A stretch of 64,000 nt of DNA, taken from assembly GCF_003363775.1 (NCBI RefSeq), contig NZ_CP031376.1:62001-126000 (forward strand), given 5' to 3'. The stretch comes from Spiroplasma alleghenense (GTDB lineage Bacteria > Bacillota_I > Bacilli_A > Mycoplasmatales > Mycoplasmataceae). How positions within the stretch are numbered: position 1 is the first letter of the stretch; every line of letters begins with the position of its first letter. The notes below the pieces were generated by a model. That model was not told the DNA's origin, did no database searches, and was given only the letters and a program-made list of their open reading frames with translations. A program made the translations under genes and the position numbers. Positions 11,362-23,430 of the stretch are shown one piece after another.

Positions 11362-14301
11362 ATGGCAAGAGATAAATCGATTATAAAGAAAATGGGGATA
11401 ATCGCCGATAGGATTATTGCTTTAGAACCTGAATATGAAAAATTTTCAGATGAGCAATTATTGGCTAAAACCGCAGAATTTAAGGAAAGAATTCAAGAAA
11501 AGGGCGAAGAACTAGATGATATTTTAGTTGAAGCTTATGCGGTTGTTCGTGAAGCAGCATGAAGGGTTTTAAAACTTAAAGCTTATCGAGTGCAATTAAT
11601 TGGAAGTATTATTTTAAACAGTGGTGATATTGCGGAAATGAGAACTGGTGAGGGTAAAACCTTAACAGGTCTTTTTCCTGCATATTTAAATGCACTTTCA
11701 GGAAAAGGTGTCCACATTGTTACAGTTAACGAATACTTATCAAAACGTGATAGCGAAATAAATGGTCAAGTATATAATTTTTTAGGAATTACTGTGGGAT
11801 TAAACGGTAGAAACCTTACAAAAGACCAAAAAAGAAACGCTTATTCTCAAGATGTTACCTATACAACAAACTCAGAAATTGGATTTGACTACCTAAGAGA
11901 TAATATGGTATATAATTTTGGTTTAAAAGTTCAAAGAGGGCTAAACTATGCCATTATCGATGAGGCCGACTCAGTTCTAATCGATGAGGCCCGAACTCCT
12001 TTAATTATTTCTGGGGGTAGTTCAAACCGAACAAACATGTATCAAGCGGCAGATCAATTTGCTAAAACCTTGAAAAAAACCGATGATTTTGAAATTGACT
12101 TGGAAACTAAACAAGTATATTTAAACGACCAAGGAATTTCAAAGGCAAATGCTTTTTTCTCAATTAAAAACTTATTTGATGTTAAAAATACAGAGCTATT
12201 TCACTTAATTATGAATGCCTTGAAAGCTAACTTTACCTTTAAAGAAGGTGTTGAATATGCTTCTCAAAATAATGAAATAGTTTTAATTGACCAATTTACT
12301 GGTCGTATTATGGAAGGTCGTTCATATAGTGACGGTTTACAACAAGCATTACAAGCAAAAGAAGGGGTTTATATTGAAGAAGAAACAACAACTTTAGCAA
12401 CAATTACCTACCAAAACTTCTACAGACTTTATAGTAAGCTTTCAGGAATGACGGGAACTGCCAAAACCGAAGAAGAAGAATTCATTAAAATATATAATAC
12501 CCGTGTTATTGTTACACCAACAAACAAACCCGTAATTAGAAAAGACGAAATTGACTTAACTTTCGCGACTAAAAATGCTGCTTTAAAAACAATGGTTGCA
12601 GATTTAAAAGAGCTAAACGATTTGGGTCGTCCGGTTTTAATTGGAACAACAAGTGTTGAATCATCAGAACAAATTGAAAGATATTTAGAAAAAGCTGGTA
12701 TCAAATTTGAAATGATTAATGCCAAAAACCATGATCGTGAATCAGAAATCGTTGAAAAAGCCGGTCAAAAAGGAGCTATAACTCTTGCGACTAACATGGC
12801 TGGTCGTGGAACTGATATTAAATTAACAGACGAGACTAAAGCTTTAGGTGGATTGTTTGTATTCGGAGTTGAACGAAATGAAGCTCGAAGAATTGATAAC
12901 CAATTACGTGGTCGTAGTGGTCGTCAAGGAGATCCGGGTAATTCAAGATTCTATATTTCAATGGAAGATGAATTGATGGTGCGATTTACAGCCCCTAAAG
13001 TTCGCCAAATGTTTTTACGTTTAGGTGATGAAGCAATTAAATCCAAAATGTTTACTAGAGCGATAACAAATGCTCAAAAAAAATTAGAAGGATTAAACTT
13101 TGATCAAAGAAAAAATGTTTTAGATTATGATAATGTTTTAGCTCAACACCGTGAAGCGATTTACTCTCAAAGAGATGAAATTCTAAAACAAGAAGATATC
13201 AAAGTTGTTATCGAGCGTTTCCAATTTACAACCGCTTTTGAATTGGTATTAAAAAATTCAGAACTTGTTCGTGGAGAGAGCACTATCAATGCAGAACAAT
13301 TAATTAGTTCAATTGATGGAGAATATGTAAAAGCTGGAACATTTAAAAAATCAGATTTTGCTCACCAAGAAAAATTTAAGGTCGCTAAAATGATTAGTGA
13401 AGCAATGATGGAATTCTACTTAGATAGAATTAGTCATGTGCCAAACGAAGTGGCCCAAGAAATGGAACGTCGTACTGTGCTTCAATCTCTTGATAAATTC
13501 TGAACTAGACATATTAATTTAGCAAATAAATTAAGATCGGGAATTTATTTACAACAGTATGCTCAAAACAATCCACTTCACGAGTATATCGAAGAGGCTG
13601 CAAAACTATTTAATAAAATGAAAATTGATATTGCTGAAGAGGTTATAAATAATCTTTCTCAAGTAGTTATTAAAGAATCGGAAAGAAATAGTGATGCACC
13701 AAAAGTGGCCCGCGCTAAACCAGCAAACGACACAATTCAAATTAGTGAAAATGATATTGAAGATATTTTAAAAGAAATTGGCCTTAAAAAAGAGGACTTC
13801 ACACGCGAAGGTGTAAAAAATCGTTTTACAGAATTAAGAATAAAAGCCGAAGAAGACAAGTCAGAAGAAGCTTTAAAAAAATTAAGTTTCCAAGAAATGG
13901 TTTTAAATGGACTAATGGATGAAATTGACAAAATCAAAGCCGGTCAAGGTTCAAAATCTGTTAATGTTAAATTAACTCAAGAAGACATGGAAGCAATCTT
14001 TAAAAAATTTGGTTTAAAAATTGGAGATAAAATTGACGAGAAAAAAATCTCTACGAAATTTGAGAAATTATTAAACTCAGAAAAAATTAAAGATAACCCA
14101 GCGGAAGTACAAAAACTTCACTTTGAAAAAGAAGTCATTTTAAGAATTGGACCGAACCTTGTTAAAGACGACAAAGAAGAAAAAGAATTTGTTGTTGAGG
14201 ATAAATCAGGAAACGTTAAAAAGAAAATTAAAACCAAGGGAATTGATGTGGACGATGTTGATGATAGTGAACAAGTTCAATCAAAAGTTAAGATTGGTTA
14301 A
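11362..14301 (+). CDS. secA: Preprotein translocase ATPase SecA with atypical C-terminal extension
   Basis: SecA drives protein export through SecYEG. The 979-residue product has the Walker [11 protein letters not shown] near residue 95, the DEAD-type box [19 protein letters not shown] (shortened here to [13 protein letters not shown]), the second ATPase domain motif [11 protein letters not shown] and [10 protein letters not shown]. The helical scaffold and wing domain ends near residue 770 ([19 protein letters not shown]). Beyond this there is no zinc-binding CxCx tail. Instead residues 794-979 hold two related segments, starting [16 protein letters not shown] (794) and [16 protein letters not shown] (871), then an acidic/lysine-rich end. 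Two TGA tryptophan codons (11560 and 13501) interrupt standard-code reading. It is a single-gene unit with its own terminator. Confidence 0.97.
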
Positions 14302-14314
14302 TACATAGTGTAGT

Positions 14315-14343
14315 AAAAACTAGAAGCAATTTCTAGTTTTTTT
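14315..14343 (+). terminator. Intrinsic terminator after secA
   Basis: Arms AAAACTAGAA (14316-14325) and TTCTAGTTTT (14331-14340) pair around GCAAT and run into T residues. uvrB starts 23 bases further on, so any uvrB promoter must lie very close to or within this element. Confidence 0.8.
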
Positions 14344-14365
14344 CCACGTAGAACGGAAAATTAAA

Positions 14366-16348
14366 ATGAGAAAAGAAGACTTAAAATTTAAATTAGTAAC
14401 AGACTACCAACCCGCAGGTGATCAACCCGAAGCTATCAAACAACTTATTAAAGGTTTGGAAAATAAGGAAAAGCATCAAGTTCTACTTGGGGCAACTGGA
14501 ACAGGAAAAACTTTTACAATAGCTAATATAATTAATCAAACTAATCGCCAAACTTTGGTATTAGCTCATAATAAAACTTTAGCAATGCAACTTTATATTG
14601 AATTAAAAGAATTCTTTCCTGAAAATCGTGTTGAGTATTTTGTTTCTAACTTCGACTTTTTTCAACCAGAAGCCTATTTGCCATCAAGGGATTTGTACAT
14701 TGATAAAGATGCAAAAATAAATCAAGAACTAGATATGATGCGATTAAGCGCCATGAACGGATTAATGTTAAGAAAGGATACTATTGTTGTGGCTTCGGTT
14801 GCAGCTATTTATGCTTCTCAAAATCCCGAAGAGTATGGAGCGGTTTTCTTTGAACTAAAAGTTGGAGAAGTTTTAAGTAAAAAAGAATTACTAGGATTTT
14901 TAATTAAAACTGGTTATGTAAGGAATGAAATTGAAACTGTTCGTGGTACTTTTTCAGCTAATGGAGATGTAATAAAAATAGTTCCAAGTTGAACCGACCA
15001 AATAGTTTATCGAATCTCAATGTTTGGAAATGAAATTGAATCAATTGAAACTCTAGAACCTTATAACAATAAAGTTGTTCAAAGAATGAGTTTAGCAACA
15101 ATTTTTCCAGCAACAAGTTATGTAACCCCAGAAGATAAAATGAAAACAGTTATTGAAAATATTCGTGAAGAATTAAAAAATCGTTTAACTGAACTAAGAA
15201 CTGAAGGAAAAATGCTAGAGGCTCAGCGTTTAGAGCAAAGAACCAATTATGATTTAGAATCTCTTTCAGAATTTGGAACTGTTAGTGGAATCGAAAACTA
15301 CTCAGCACATTTAGATTTTAGACCTGCTGGAGTACCCCCATACACCTTGTTAGATTATTTTGAAAAAGATTTTTTAACTATAATCGATGAATCTCATATG
15401 ATGATTCCTCAGACTCGTGGAATGTCAAACACAGATTACAGTCGTAAGAAAAATTTAGTTGACTACGGATTTAGATTACCAAGCGCCATGGATAATCGTC
15501 CTTTAAATTTTGAAGAGTTTTCAAATAAATTAAAGCAAGTTATTTACACTTCAGCCACTCCTGGTGATTATGAAATGGAATTAACGAATAATAAATTTGT
15601 TCAACAAATTATTAGACCAACCGGATTGCTAGATCCTATTATTGAAGTTCGCCCAACAGAAAATCAAATTGAAAATATTATCGAAGAGATTCTGAAACGT
15701 CGAGAAAAAAATGAAAGAGTTTTTATTACAACTTTAACAATCAGAATGTCAGAAGACCTAACCAGTTATTTGCAAGAACGAAATATTAAGGTGGCTTACT
15801 TACACTCAGAATTAAAAACTATTGAGAGAACAACTGTTCTAAATGATTTACGTAAAGGTGTTTATGAAGCAGTGGTTGGTGTTAACTTACTAAGAGAGGG
15901 ATTAGATTTACCCGAGGTTAGTTTAGTTTGTATTTTAGATGCTGATAAGCAAGGGTTTTTGCGAAACACAAGAAGTTTAATTCAAACAACAGGTCGAGCT
16001 GCTCGAAACGCTTCGGGATTAGTAATTTTTTACGCCGACCAAGTTTCAAAAGCGATGGCTGAAACAATTGATGAAACCACTCGACGTCGAGAAATTCAAC
16101 AAGCTTATAATTTAAAACACAATATAACTCCAAAAACTATTTTGAAAAAAATATCTGATTTTGGAATTGATGACGCAACTAGAAAACAAATAATTGATAT
16201 TACCAAACGCAAAGCGAATGCTGCAAAAGATAAAAAAGATAAAATTATTAAACAGTTACGAGCTGACATGATTGCCGCTGCAAAAGAATTAAATTTTGAA
16301 AAAGCTGCACAAATCCGTGATGTAATAATAGAATTAGAAGGACAATAA
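14366..16348 (+). CDS. uvrB: Excinuclease ABC subunit B
   Basis: UvrB is the damage-verification helicase of nucleotide excision repair and works with UvrA and UvrC. The 660-residue product shows the P-loop GATGTGKT (residues 42-49), the beta-hairpin segment that inserts into DNA ([19 protein letters not shown], shown in part), the motif [16 protein letters not shown] and the helicase motif QTTGRAARN. The C-terminal UvrC-binding domain is [20 protein letters not shown]. One TGA tryptophan codon lies at about 14990. The next gene, uvrA, begins one base after the stop, so the pair forms an operon. Confidence 0.97.
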
Positions 16349-16349
16349 A

Positions 16350-19193
16350 ATGAATAAAGATGTTATTAAAGTAAAAGGTGCTCGTGAGCATAACTTAAAA
16401 AATGTTGAAATTGAAATTCCAAAAAATAAATTAGTTATTTTTACAGGACTTTCTGGAAGTGGTAAATCTTCGTTAGCGTTTAATACAATTTATGCTGAAG
16501 GGCGTCGCCGATATATTGAATCGCTTTCTGCTTATGCGCGTCAATTTTTAGGGGGTAATGAAAAACCTGATGTTGATTCAATTGAGGGACTAAGTCCAGC
16601 GATCTCAATTGATCAAAAAACTACTTCACATAATCCTCGTTCAACTGTAGGAACAGTAACAGAAGTTTATGATTACCTTCGTTTGCTTTATGCAAGAGTG
16701 GGGACTCCATTTTGTATAAATGGTCATGGTGAAATTAAAGCGTCTTCCATAAAAGAAGTTGTTGAATCAATTCAAAAGGAAACCGCTATTGATGAGCAAG
16801 TATTTATTTTAGCACCAATTGTGGTCGATAAAAAAGGAAGCTTTAAGGATCGCTTAGAAAAATTAAGAGCCGAAGGATTTATTCGAGTTCAGATTGATGG
16901 AGCAATAATTAATTTAGATGAAGAAATTGATTTAGATAAAAATACCCGTCACAACATTGATATAGTTGTAGATAGATTAATTTTTCAAGACGACGAAGAA
17001 ATCAAGTCAAGGATTTATTCTGCAATTGAAGTTGGTTTAAAATACGCAAACGGACTAATTAAAGTTCACTATCCCAATAAAGACAAGCTAGAAAAATTGT
17101 TTTCAACAATTTATTCATGTAAAGTTTGTGGCTTTAGTATTGCTGATATGGAACCAAGACTATTCTCATTTAATGCCCCACAAGGAGCTTGTTCTGATTG
17201 TACTGGTTTAGGAATTAATTTAGAACCCGACCAGGATTTAATAATTCCTGATAAGACTGTTTCAATTTCAGATGGAGGAATTGTTTATTATAAAAATATT
17301 ATTGCCAAAGACAATATTGAATGACAACGCTTTAAAATTTTATGTGATCACTACTACATTGATTTAGAAGCTCCAATTCAACAGTTAACCCCAAAGCAAA
17401 AAGAAATGATTCTTTGAGGAAGTGATGAACCAATTGAATCAAAAATTAAATCTTCGGGAGGAAATACTTTTGAGTCGTTTGATTATATTGAAGGGGTTGC
17501 AAGCTTAATTCAAAGAAGATATATGGAAACCAAGTCTGAGGAGAGCCGTAAGTGATATGCTAAATTCATGGCTTCAAAAACTTGCAAAACTTGTAAGGGG
17601 GCTCGTCTTAATTCAACTGCTTTAGCTATAAAAATAAATAATCTTTCAATAAATGATTTCACTAACTTAGCAATCGATGAAGAATTGGATTTCTTGTTGA
17701 ATATTAAATTAAATCCAAATCAAGAAAAAATTGCTAACCTAGTTTTGAAAGAAATTGTTTCAAGAATTAGTTTTTTAAATGAAGTTGGTCTAAGTTACTT
17801 GAACTTATCACGAACTGCCACCACTCTTTCTGGGGGAGAAGCTCAAAGGATTCGTCTAGCCAAACAAATCGGTTCGCAGTTAACAGGAATTTTATACGTT
17901 TTAGATGAACCATCAATTGGTTTACACCAAAGAGATAATGATAAATTGATTGCTACCTTAAAGCACTTGCGTGATTTGGGTAACACTTTAATTGTGGTTG
18001 AACATGATGAAGATACAATGCGCGCTAGTGATTGAATTGTTGACATTGGTCCGGGTGCTGGAATTCATGGAGGAGAAATTGTTTTTCAAGGAACTGTAGA
18101 AGACATTGTCAGAGATGAAAAATCTTTAACAGGAAGATACTTAAGTGGTCGTGACTCAATTCCATTACCAAAAAATACTCGCGGAGGTAATGGGAAAAAA
18201 ATTGAAATTATTGGAGCTAGTGAAAATAATTTACAAAATATTGATGTAACGATTCCGCTAAATAAATTTATTACTATCACGGGAGTTAGTGGAAGTGGTA
18301 AGTCTACCTTAATGGAAGACATTATTTATAAAAGTTTAAAGAAAACTTTACACAATGAGCAAATCAAACCAGGAGCTCATAAATCAATTAAAGGGTTAGA
18401 AAATATTGATAAAGTAATTTATGTTTCTCAAGAACCAATTGGTAAAACTCCAAAATCAAACCCAGCAACTTATACTTCTGTATTTGATGATATTAGAGAC
18501 TTGTATACAGAAACCACTGAAGCTAAAATTCGTGGTTATAAAAAAGGACGATTTAGTTTTAATGTTCCTGGGGGACGATGTGAAAATTGTCAAGGAGATG
18601 GAATTATAACAATCTCGATGCAATTTATGCCAAGTGTAGAAGTTGTTTGTGAGGTTTGTGATGGAAAACGTTACAACGAGCAAACTCTTCAAGTTCTATT
18701 TAAAGGTAAAAATATCTTTGATGTTCTAAGCATGAGTGTTGAAGAGGCTGCAGTATTTTTTGAAAATATTCCTCAGATTAAAAATAAGCTTGATACAATT
18801 TTAGAAGTAGGTTTAGGATATATTAAACTAGGACAAAATGCAAAAACTTTATCTGGGGGAGAAGCACAACGAATCAAACTCTCAACATTTTTACTAAAAA
18901 AACAAACAGGTAAAACATTATTTCTATTAGATGAACCAACTACGGGTTTACATATCGATGATGTTAAAAGATTGTTAGCGGTTTTAAATCGATTAGTTGA
19001 TTTGGGAAATACTGTCTTAACAATTGAACATAATTTAGATTTTATTAAAGTTTCAGACTATATAATTGACTTGGGACCTGGAGGAGGAACTGGAGGTGGC
19101 CGTGTTGTTGTAACCGGAACACCAGAACAAGTAATAAAAAGTGAGACTAGTTACACTGCGCAATATTTGAGAAAGTATTTAGAACGTGATTAG
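16350..19193 (+). CDS. uvrA: Excinuclease ABC subunit A
   Basis: UvrA is the damage-recognition ATPase of excision repair, with two ABC modules. The 947-residue product has the first P-loop [11 protein letters not shown] near residue 32, zinc-finger cysteines CKVCGF..CSDCTG and later [14 protein letters not shown], and ABC signatures [12 protein letters not shown] and [12 protein letters not shown] with Walker B strands [12 protein letters not shown] and [12 protein letters not shown]. The second P-loop is [10 protein letters not shown]. Several TGA tryptophans interrupt standard-code reading. It begins one base after uvrB, and the folC start overlaps its last codons. Confidence 0.97.
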
Positions 19194-20292
19194 TGTTAGT
19201 GAAAATTTTATTCCTAAGTTTCAAGAAGCAAGTAAAAAAAATTTAAGAGAAATTTTAGAAAAACATAAAAATTTTCAAAACCAATATCCAGTTATTAATG
19301 TTGTTGGCACAAACGGGAAGGGCTCGACAAGTTATTTTACTTCTCAGGGTTTAAAACCTTATTATTCAAAAATTGGTTTGTTCATTTCTCCTGCCTTTCT
19401 TTATCAAAATGAAAGAATTCAAATAAATAACGAATGCATCAGTGATTCTAATTTTAAAAAAATTTTAAAAAAATTTGAAAAAGATATTAACGATAACAAA
19501 CTTAATTTTTTTGAAATTTATACTTTGATTGCAATGTGATATTTTTTTGAAAATAAAGTCGACATTGCTGTGATTGAAGCTGGAATCGGGGGCGTGCTTG
19601 ATACAACAAATTTATTTGAAAACCAAATTGCAACGGTTTTAACCACTGTAGGATTAGACCATGAAGAAATTTTAGGTTATAACGTCAAAGAAATTATTAA
19701 TCAAAAAATTGGTATTGCTAAAAAGGGTTTTGTAGTCATCAGTCCTGATAATAAAAAATATTTTAAACTTATTAAATATAAATTGCAAAAAGTTGATTTG
19801 CCATTGTTCCAATCAAAGATTTATTACGAAGATAAAACTTATCAAAAAAATAATAAAGGATTAGTTTTAAAACTGTTTGAAGTGTTAAAATTAGATTTTG
19901 ATTTAACGATTTTTAATAATCAAGGATTATTTGGAAGATTAACAGTACTGAACAAATCTCCAAAATTAATTATTGATGGGGCTCACAATGTCAAAGGTAT
20001 CCAAGCCTTAATAAAAACAAGTAAAATAATATCTAAAAACTTTGAAGTTATTTTTGCTAGTTCTTGGAAAAAAAATTTTCATAAGGAAATAAAAATCTTA
20101 CGAAAAAATTTTAAAAATATTTATTTTGCCGAGTTTAACGAAATTGAAAACTGAAATTTTGAAAAAAAATATCAAGTGATTGACTGAAAAGAAAAAATAA
20201 AAAATAATATAAAAAATAATCAAGACACATTAGTATGTGGTAGCCTCTACTTTGTACCAATTGTTTATCAATGATTTATTACGGAGGGATAG
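19186..20292 (+). CDS. folC: Folylpolyglutamate synthase/dihydrofolate synthase (FolC) family, short
   Basis: FolC adds glutamate residues to folates (and in some bacteria to dihydropteroate), using ATP, in the cytoplasm. The 368-residue product has the P-loop [12 protein letters not shown] near residue 44, the Mur-ligase-like motif [13 protein letters not shown] and the C-terminal IIDGAHN. Family members are usually about 420 residues, so it is somewhat reduced. The GTG start overlaps the end of uvrA by eight bases. The stop is one base before the TTG of an ECF S component, which suggests that this transporter handles a folate and that FolC traps it by glutamylation. Confidence 0.88.
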
Positions 20293-20293
20293 T

Positions 20294-21931
20294 TTGTTTT
20301 ACATATTCACTACTTTGGGAGCTGCTATGGGAATTTTAATTTTTTTTCTGCTTGCGCTTTGAATTGAAAAATGAAATTTTAGACGTCTAACAATCAAAGT
20401 GATTGCTATCCTCTCTTTATTAACAGCAATGTCAGTAGTTTTAACAAATTTTATCAGTTATAGTTTTCCTTTTTTTGGTGGAGCTATAATTTTAGCATTA
20501 GGAGACTGAATTATTTTTCTAACAGGAATGACATTTGGTCCACTTTCGGGAGTAATTGTGGGAATTTGCACTGATTTAACCGGAACAATGATTAATTTGT
20601 CTGGACAATTTCATCTTGGCTTCATGATGATTAAAGTTTTGTTGGGTTTTTCAGGATCATTAGTATTTTTGTTTCGAAAGAATAATTTTATATACTTAAA
20701 AGTTTTGTTAATTTATTCAATATGTTACACATTAACATCTTTAGTATTAAATCCAATATGGCTATATGCAATTGGTTGAGGTAATGCTGTATTTGTTCAT
20801 TTTGTTGCGAAGTTAATAAAATTGCCTTTTGGAATTGCTGTCTACCCCCTAATTGCATTTTTGTCATTTACTGTAATAGTCAAAATTATTAAGGATTGAA
20901 GCGAAAATGAAGTTTGATGTTTTCGTCGTGGAAAGATTAATTTTTTTGGTAAAATAATGTTAAAGAGAAAATTGTCTTTGAAAAAAGGAGAAGTAAAAAT
21001 GAATAAACTAAAAATAAAAAATCTTGTAGACCATTTTGAATTAGAAGTAATTTCGGGGAAAGAACATTTAGATAATGTAATTGAGGTTTACGGTTTAAAT
21101 CGTGCAGGTCTTGAATTAGCAGGTTATGTTGAAAAAGATGTTCAAAAACGTCGTGTTGTCCTATTTTCAAATAAAGAAAATAATTATATTCACGGTTTTA
21201 CAGAGGCTGAAAGAGAAAAAAAATATTTAGAAATGCTGAAAGATAAAATCCCAGCAGTTATAATAACTGAAAAGTTTGATGATAATATTCTTGTCAAAAC
21301 TACCAACAAACTTGGGATTCCCTTATTAAAGGTTAGTGGTCAAACAACAAGTGAGTTTACCCAACAAATTTTAGGTTTTTATGATGATTACTTTGCTCCA
21401 AGCGAAGAATTTCACGGTTCTTTAGTCAACATTTACGGTAAGGGCGTAATGATTATGGGAAAATCAGGAATTGGAAAATCAGAAATAACAATTGAATTGG
21501 TTAAGAAAAATCATTTATTTGTTGGAGATGATCGTATTGTGGCCATCAGAAAATCAAGTAAAATTTATGGTAAAAGTCATGAAATTTTAAATAATCTTGT
21601 TGAAGTTCGCGGAATTGGGATTGTTGACATTGCTCAGACTAACGGCTATCAAGTTATTTTAGATGAAACTGAAATTGAACTAGTGATTGACTTAATAAAA
21701 TTTGGGGAAAATGGTGTTGATGACACTGATAGACTAGGAAATGAATACGATACCAAAAACATTCTAGGTGTTAAAATTCCTCATATCAGAATCCCTGTTT
21801 CATCAGGTAGAAATATTGCCAATATTATTGAAACCGCTGTTGCCCAACTAAAAATTAAAGAAAGCGGCAATTGAGTGAGTCCAACCAAAATAATTGCTAA
21901 TCGAATTGAAAAAACCAATCAAAATGATTAA
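20294..21931 (+). CDS. ECF transporter S component (FolT-like) open in frame into HPr kinase
   Basis: From the TTG at 20294 the frame stays open under code 4 through 545 codons and ends at the hprK stop. Residues 1 to about 205 are five to six hydrophobic helices with the S-component pattern FGPLSGVIVGICTDLTGTMI. A short charged linker follows (residues about 202-235, including TGA codons at 20897 and 20915 read as Trp), then the full HprK sequence begins. S components bind a vitamin and use a shared ECF energising module that is not in this window. The folC neighbour suggests folate. I checked every codon between 20780 and 20999 and found no TAA or TAG. Either one fusion protein is made, or HprK is made separately from an internal start, or both. 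Confidence 0.7.
20984..21001 (+). promoter_or_regulatory. Internal ribosome binding site and ATG for hprK
   Basis: AAAGGAG (20984-20990) lies eight bases before the ATG at 20999, an ideal distance. The site is inside the open frame of the upstream S component and gives a free HprK of normal length. Confidence 0.75.
20999..21931 (+). CDS. hprK: HPr kinase/phosphorylase
   Basis: HprK phosphorylates and dephosphorylates Ser46 of HPr in response to the energy state and so controls PTS activity. Counting from the ATG at 20999 the product is 310 residues, the family norm. It has the catalytic-histidine segment EEFHGSLVNIYG (His139), the P-loop GKSGIGKS (about 154-161), GDDRIVAI, the family signature VEVRGIGIVDI and the C-terminal RNIANIIETAV. 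One TGA tryptophan is near the end. No stop separates it from the S-component frame upstream. The lgt start overlaps its last codons by eight bases. HPr with Ser46 is encoded at 58379. Confidence 0.95.
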
Positions 21932-23387
21932 TTTTTTAAGTAATATTCCAAATCCTGGAGACCAAGTTGATAAATGACTAGAACAAGGACAAAACGATCC
22001 CTATTTATGAGGATGAATGCCAATTTATCCAATTTTCATTTTTTTAGGAGTAATGGCTGTTTTAATTGCTTCGGTGATAAAATTTCGTATGCGCAAAATT
22101 CCTCTTTATGATTTGGGAATTGGAATTTTTGTTGTTATTCCAGCAGGAATAATTGGAGCTAGTGTTTTAGGTAAATTTAATATCATATATAATAACTGAA
22201 AAGTTTGGGAGTTATTTTATTTTTGACAACCAGGAATGTCAATTTTTGGTGGTTTAATTTTTGGAGGAGCCGCGGGTTTTGCCTGATTTCATAAAAGAGC
22301 TCAGCATTATCAAATATCAACTTGAGTTTACTCTGATTGTATCTTACCAAATGTTTTACTCGGACAAGCAATAGGGCGATGAGGTAACCTATATAATCAT
22401 GAAATATTAGGAAAACCAACAAGTTTGGAAAGTCTTCAAAAATGATTGCCTGATTGAATTGTCAATAAATTGTGATATGTTCAAAATCCAAATCCTGGAG
22501 CATTAGAAACAGATCCTTGATTTATTGAATATCGCGAACCACTATTCTTATATGAATCCATCGCTTGTCTATTATTGTTCGTCTTGATCACATTTTTAAT
22601 TGCCAACTTGGGTAGATTATTTTCAAAAAAACCTTGAAAAATTTATCCTCAGGAATTTCCGAATAATTTTAATAAGCAATTAAAGTGAGCTAAAAAAGAA
22701 GAACTACAACTTTGAGAAACCCAAAGAGCCATTGTTTATAAAGAAAGAATAAATAATGAAGTTAGCGAACTTAAATTGAGTTGATGGGAAAGTTGGAATA
22801 AAGCTTATTATTTGAAAGTTTTAGACAATGAGAGAATCGCTTACTTTTCAGAATTGGAAAATATCGAACAATCTAATTTGAAGCGTAAAGAGTTAAAGCT
22901 TGAAAAATCTCTACAATTACAAAAAAATGAGTTAGATTCAAATAAACAAAGTTACTTAAAAAAACTCAAAAAAGTTAAAACTAGTACTGAAAAAAAAGAG
23001 TTAGAAAAAAAATATAAATTAAAGGTCAGAGAAATCAAACAAAGTTATCGACAACAAATTAAAGAGCTTAAACGAGAAACGAACTGATTTAGAAATACTT
23101 GAAATCAAGATTGCAAGGATCTTTATCAAGCCAATAACCCGGATAACTACTTTGTTATCCATTGTGGAGTGGTGAGTTCATCTTATTTAGTGGGCTATAT
23201 GATTATAAGATGGGTTCTAGAAACCAGAAGAACGGATGCTGAACTTGTTTTAAAACACCTTTTTGCTATGGATATGGTATTATTTGCTATTTTAACTACA
23301 TTTTCGCTTGTGCTGCTGGTATTTGCTCAATTCATTTCGCCTTATAAGTGGAGAAAAATTAATTGACTTTATGAAAAATCATATTAA
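21924..23387 (+). CDS. lgt: Prolipoprotein diacylglyceryl transferase paralogue 1, divergent, with long charged insertion
   Basis: Lgt transfers diacylglycerol to the lipobox cysteine of prelipoproteins in the membrane. This 487-residue copy has the family motifs GQAIGRWGNLYNHE and YMIIRWVLETRRTD. In the segment QPGMSIFGGLIFGG the histidine of the conserved HGG motif is Phe108. Between the penultimate membrane helix and the C-terminal motif lies a charged, probably coiled-coil insertion (about residues 240-395, Lys/Glu/Gln-rich). Typical Lgt is about 270-300 residues. It overlaps hprK by eight bases and precedes a second lgt by 43 bases. Activity is doubtful because of the lost histidine; it may be a specialised or regulatory paralogue. 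Confidence 0.85.
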
Positions 23388-23430
23388 TAGTCAAAAATAT
23401 GCTAAAATTTTAGATATGGAGGATTTTTAA

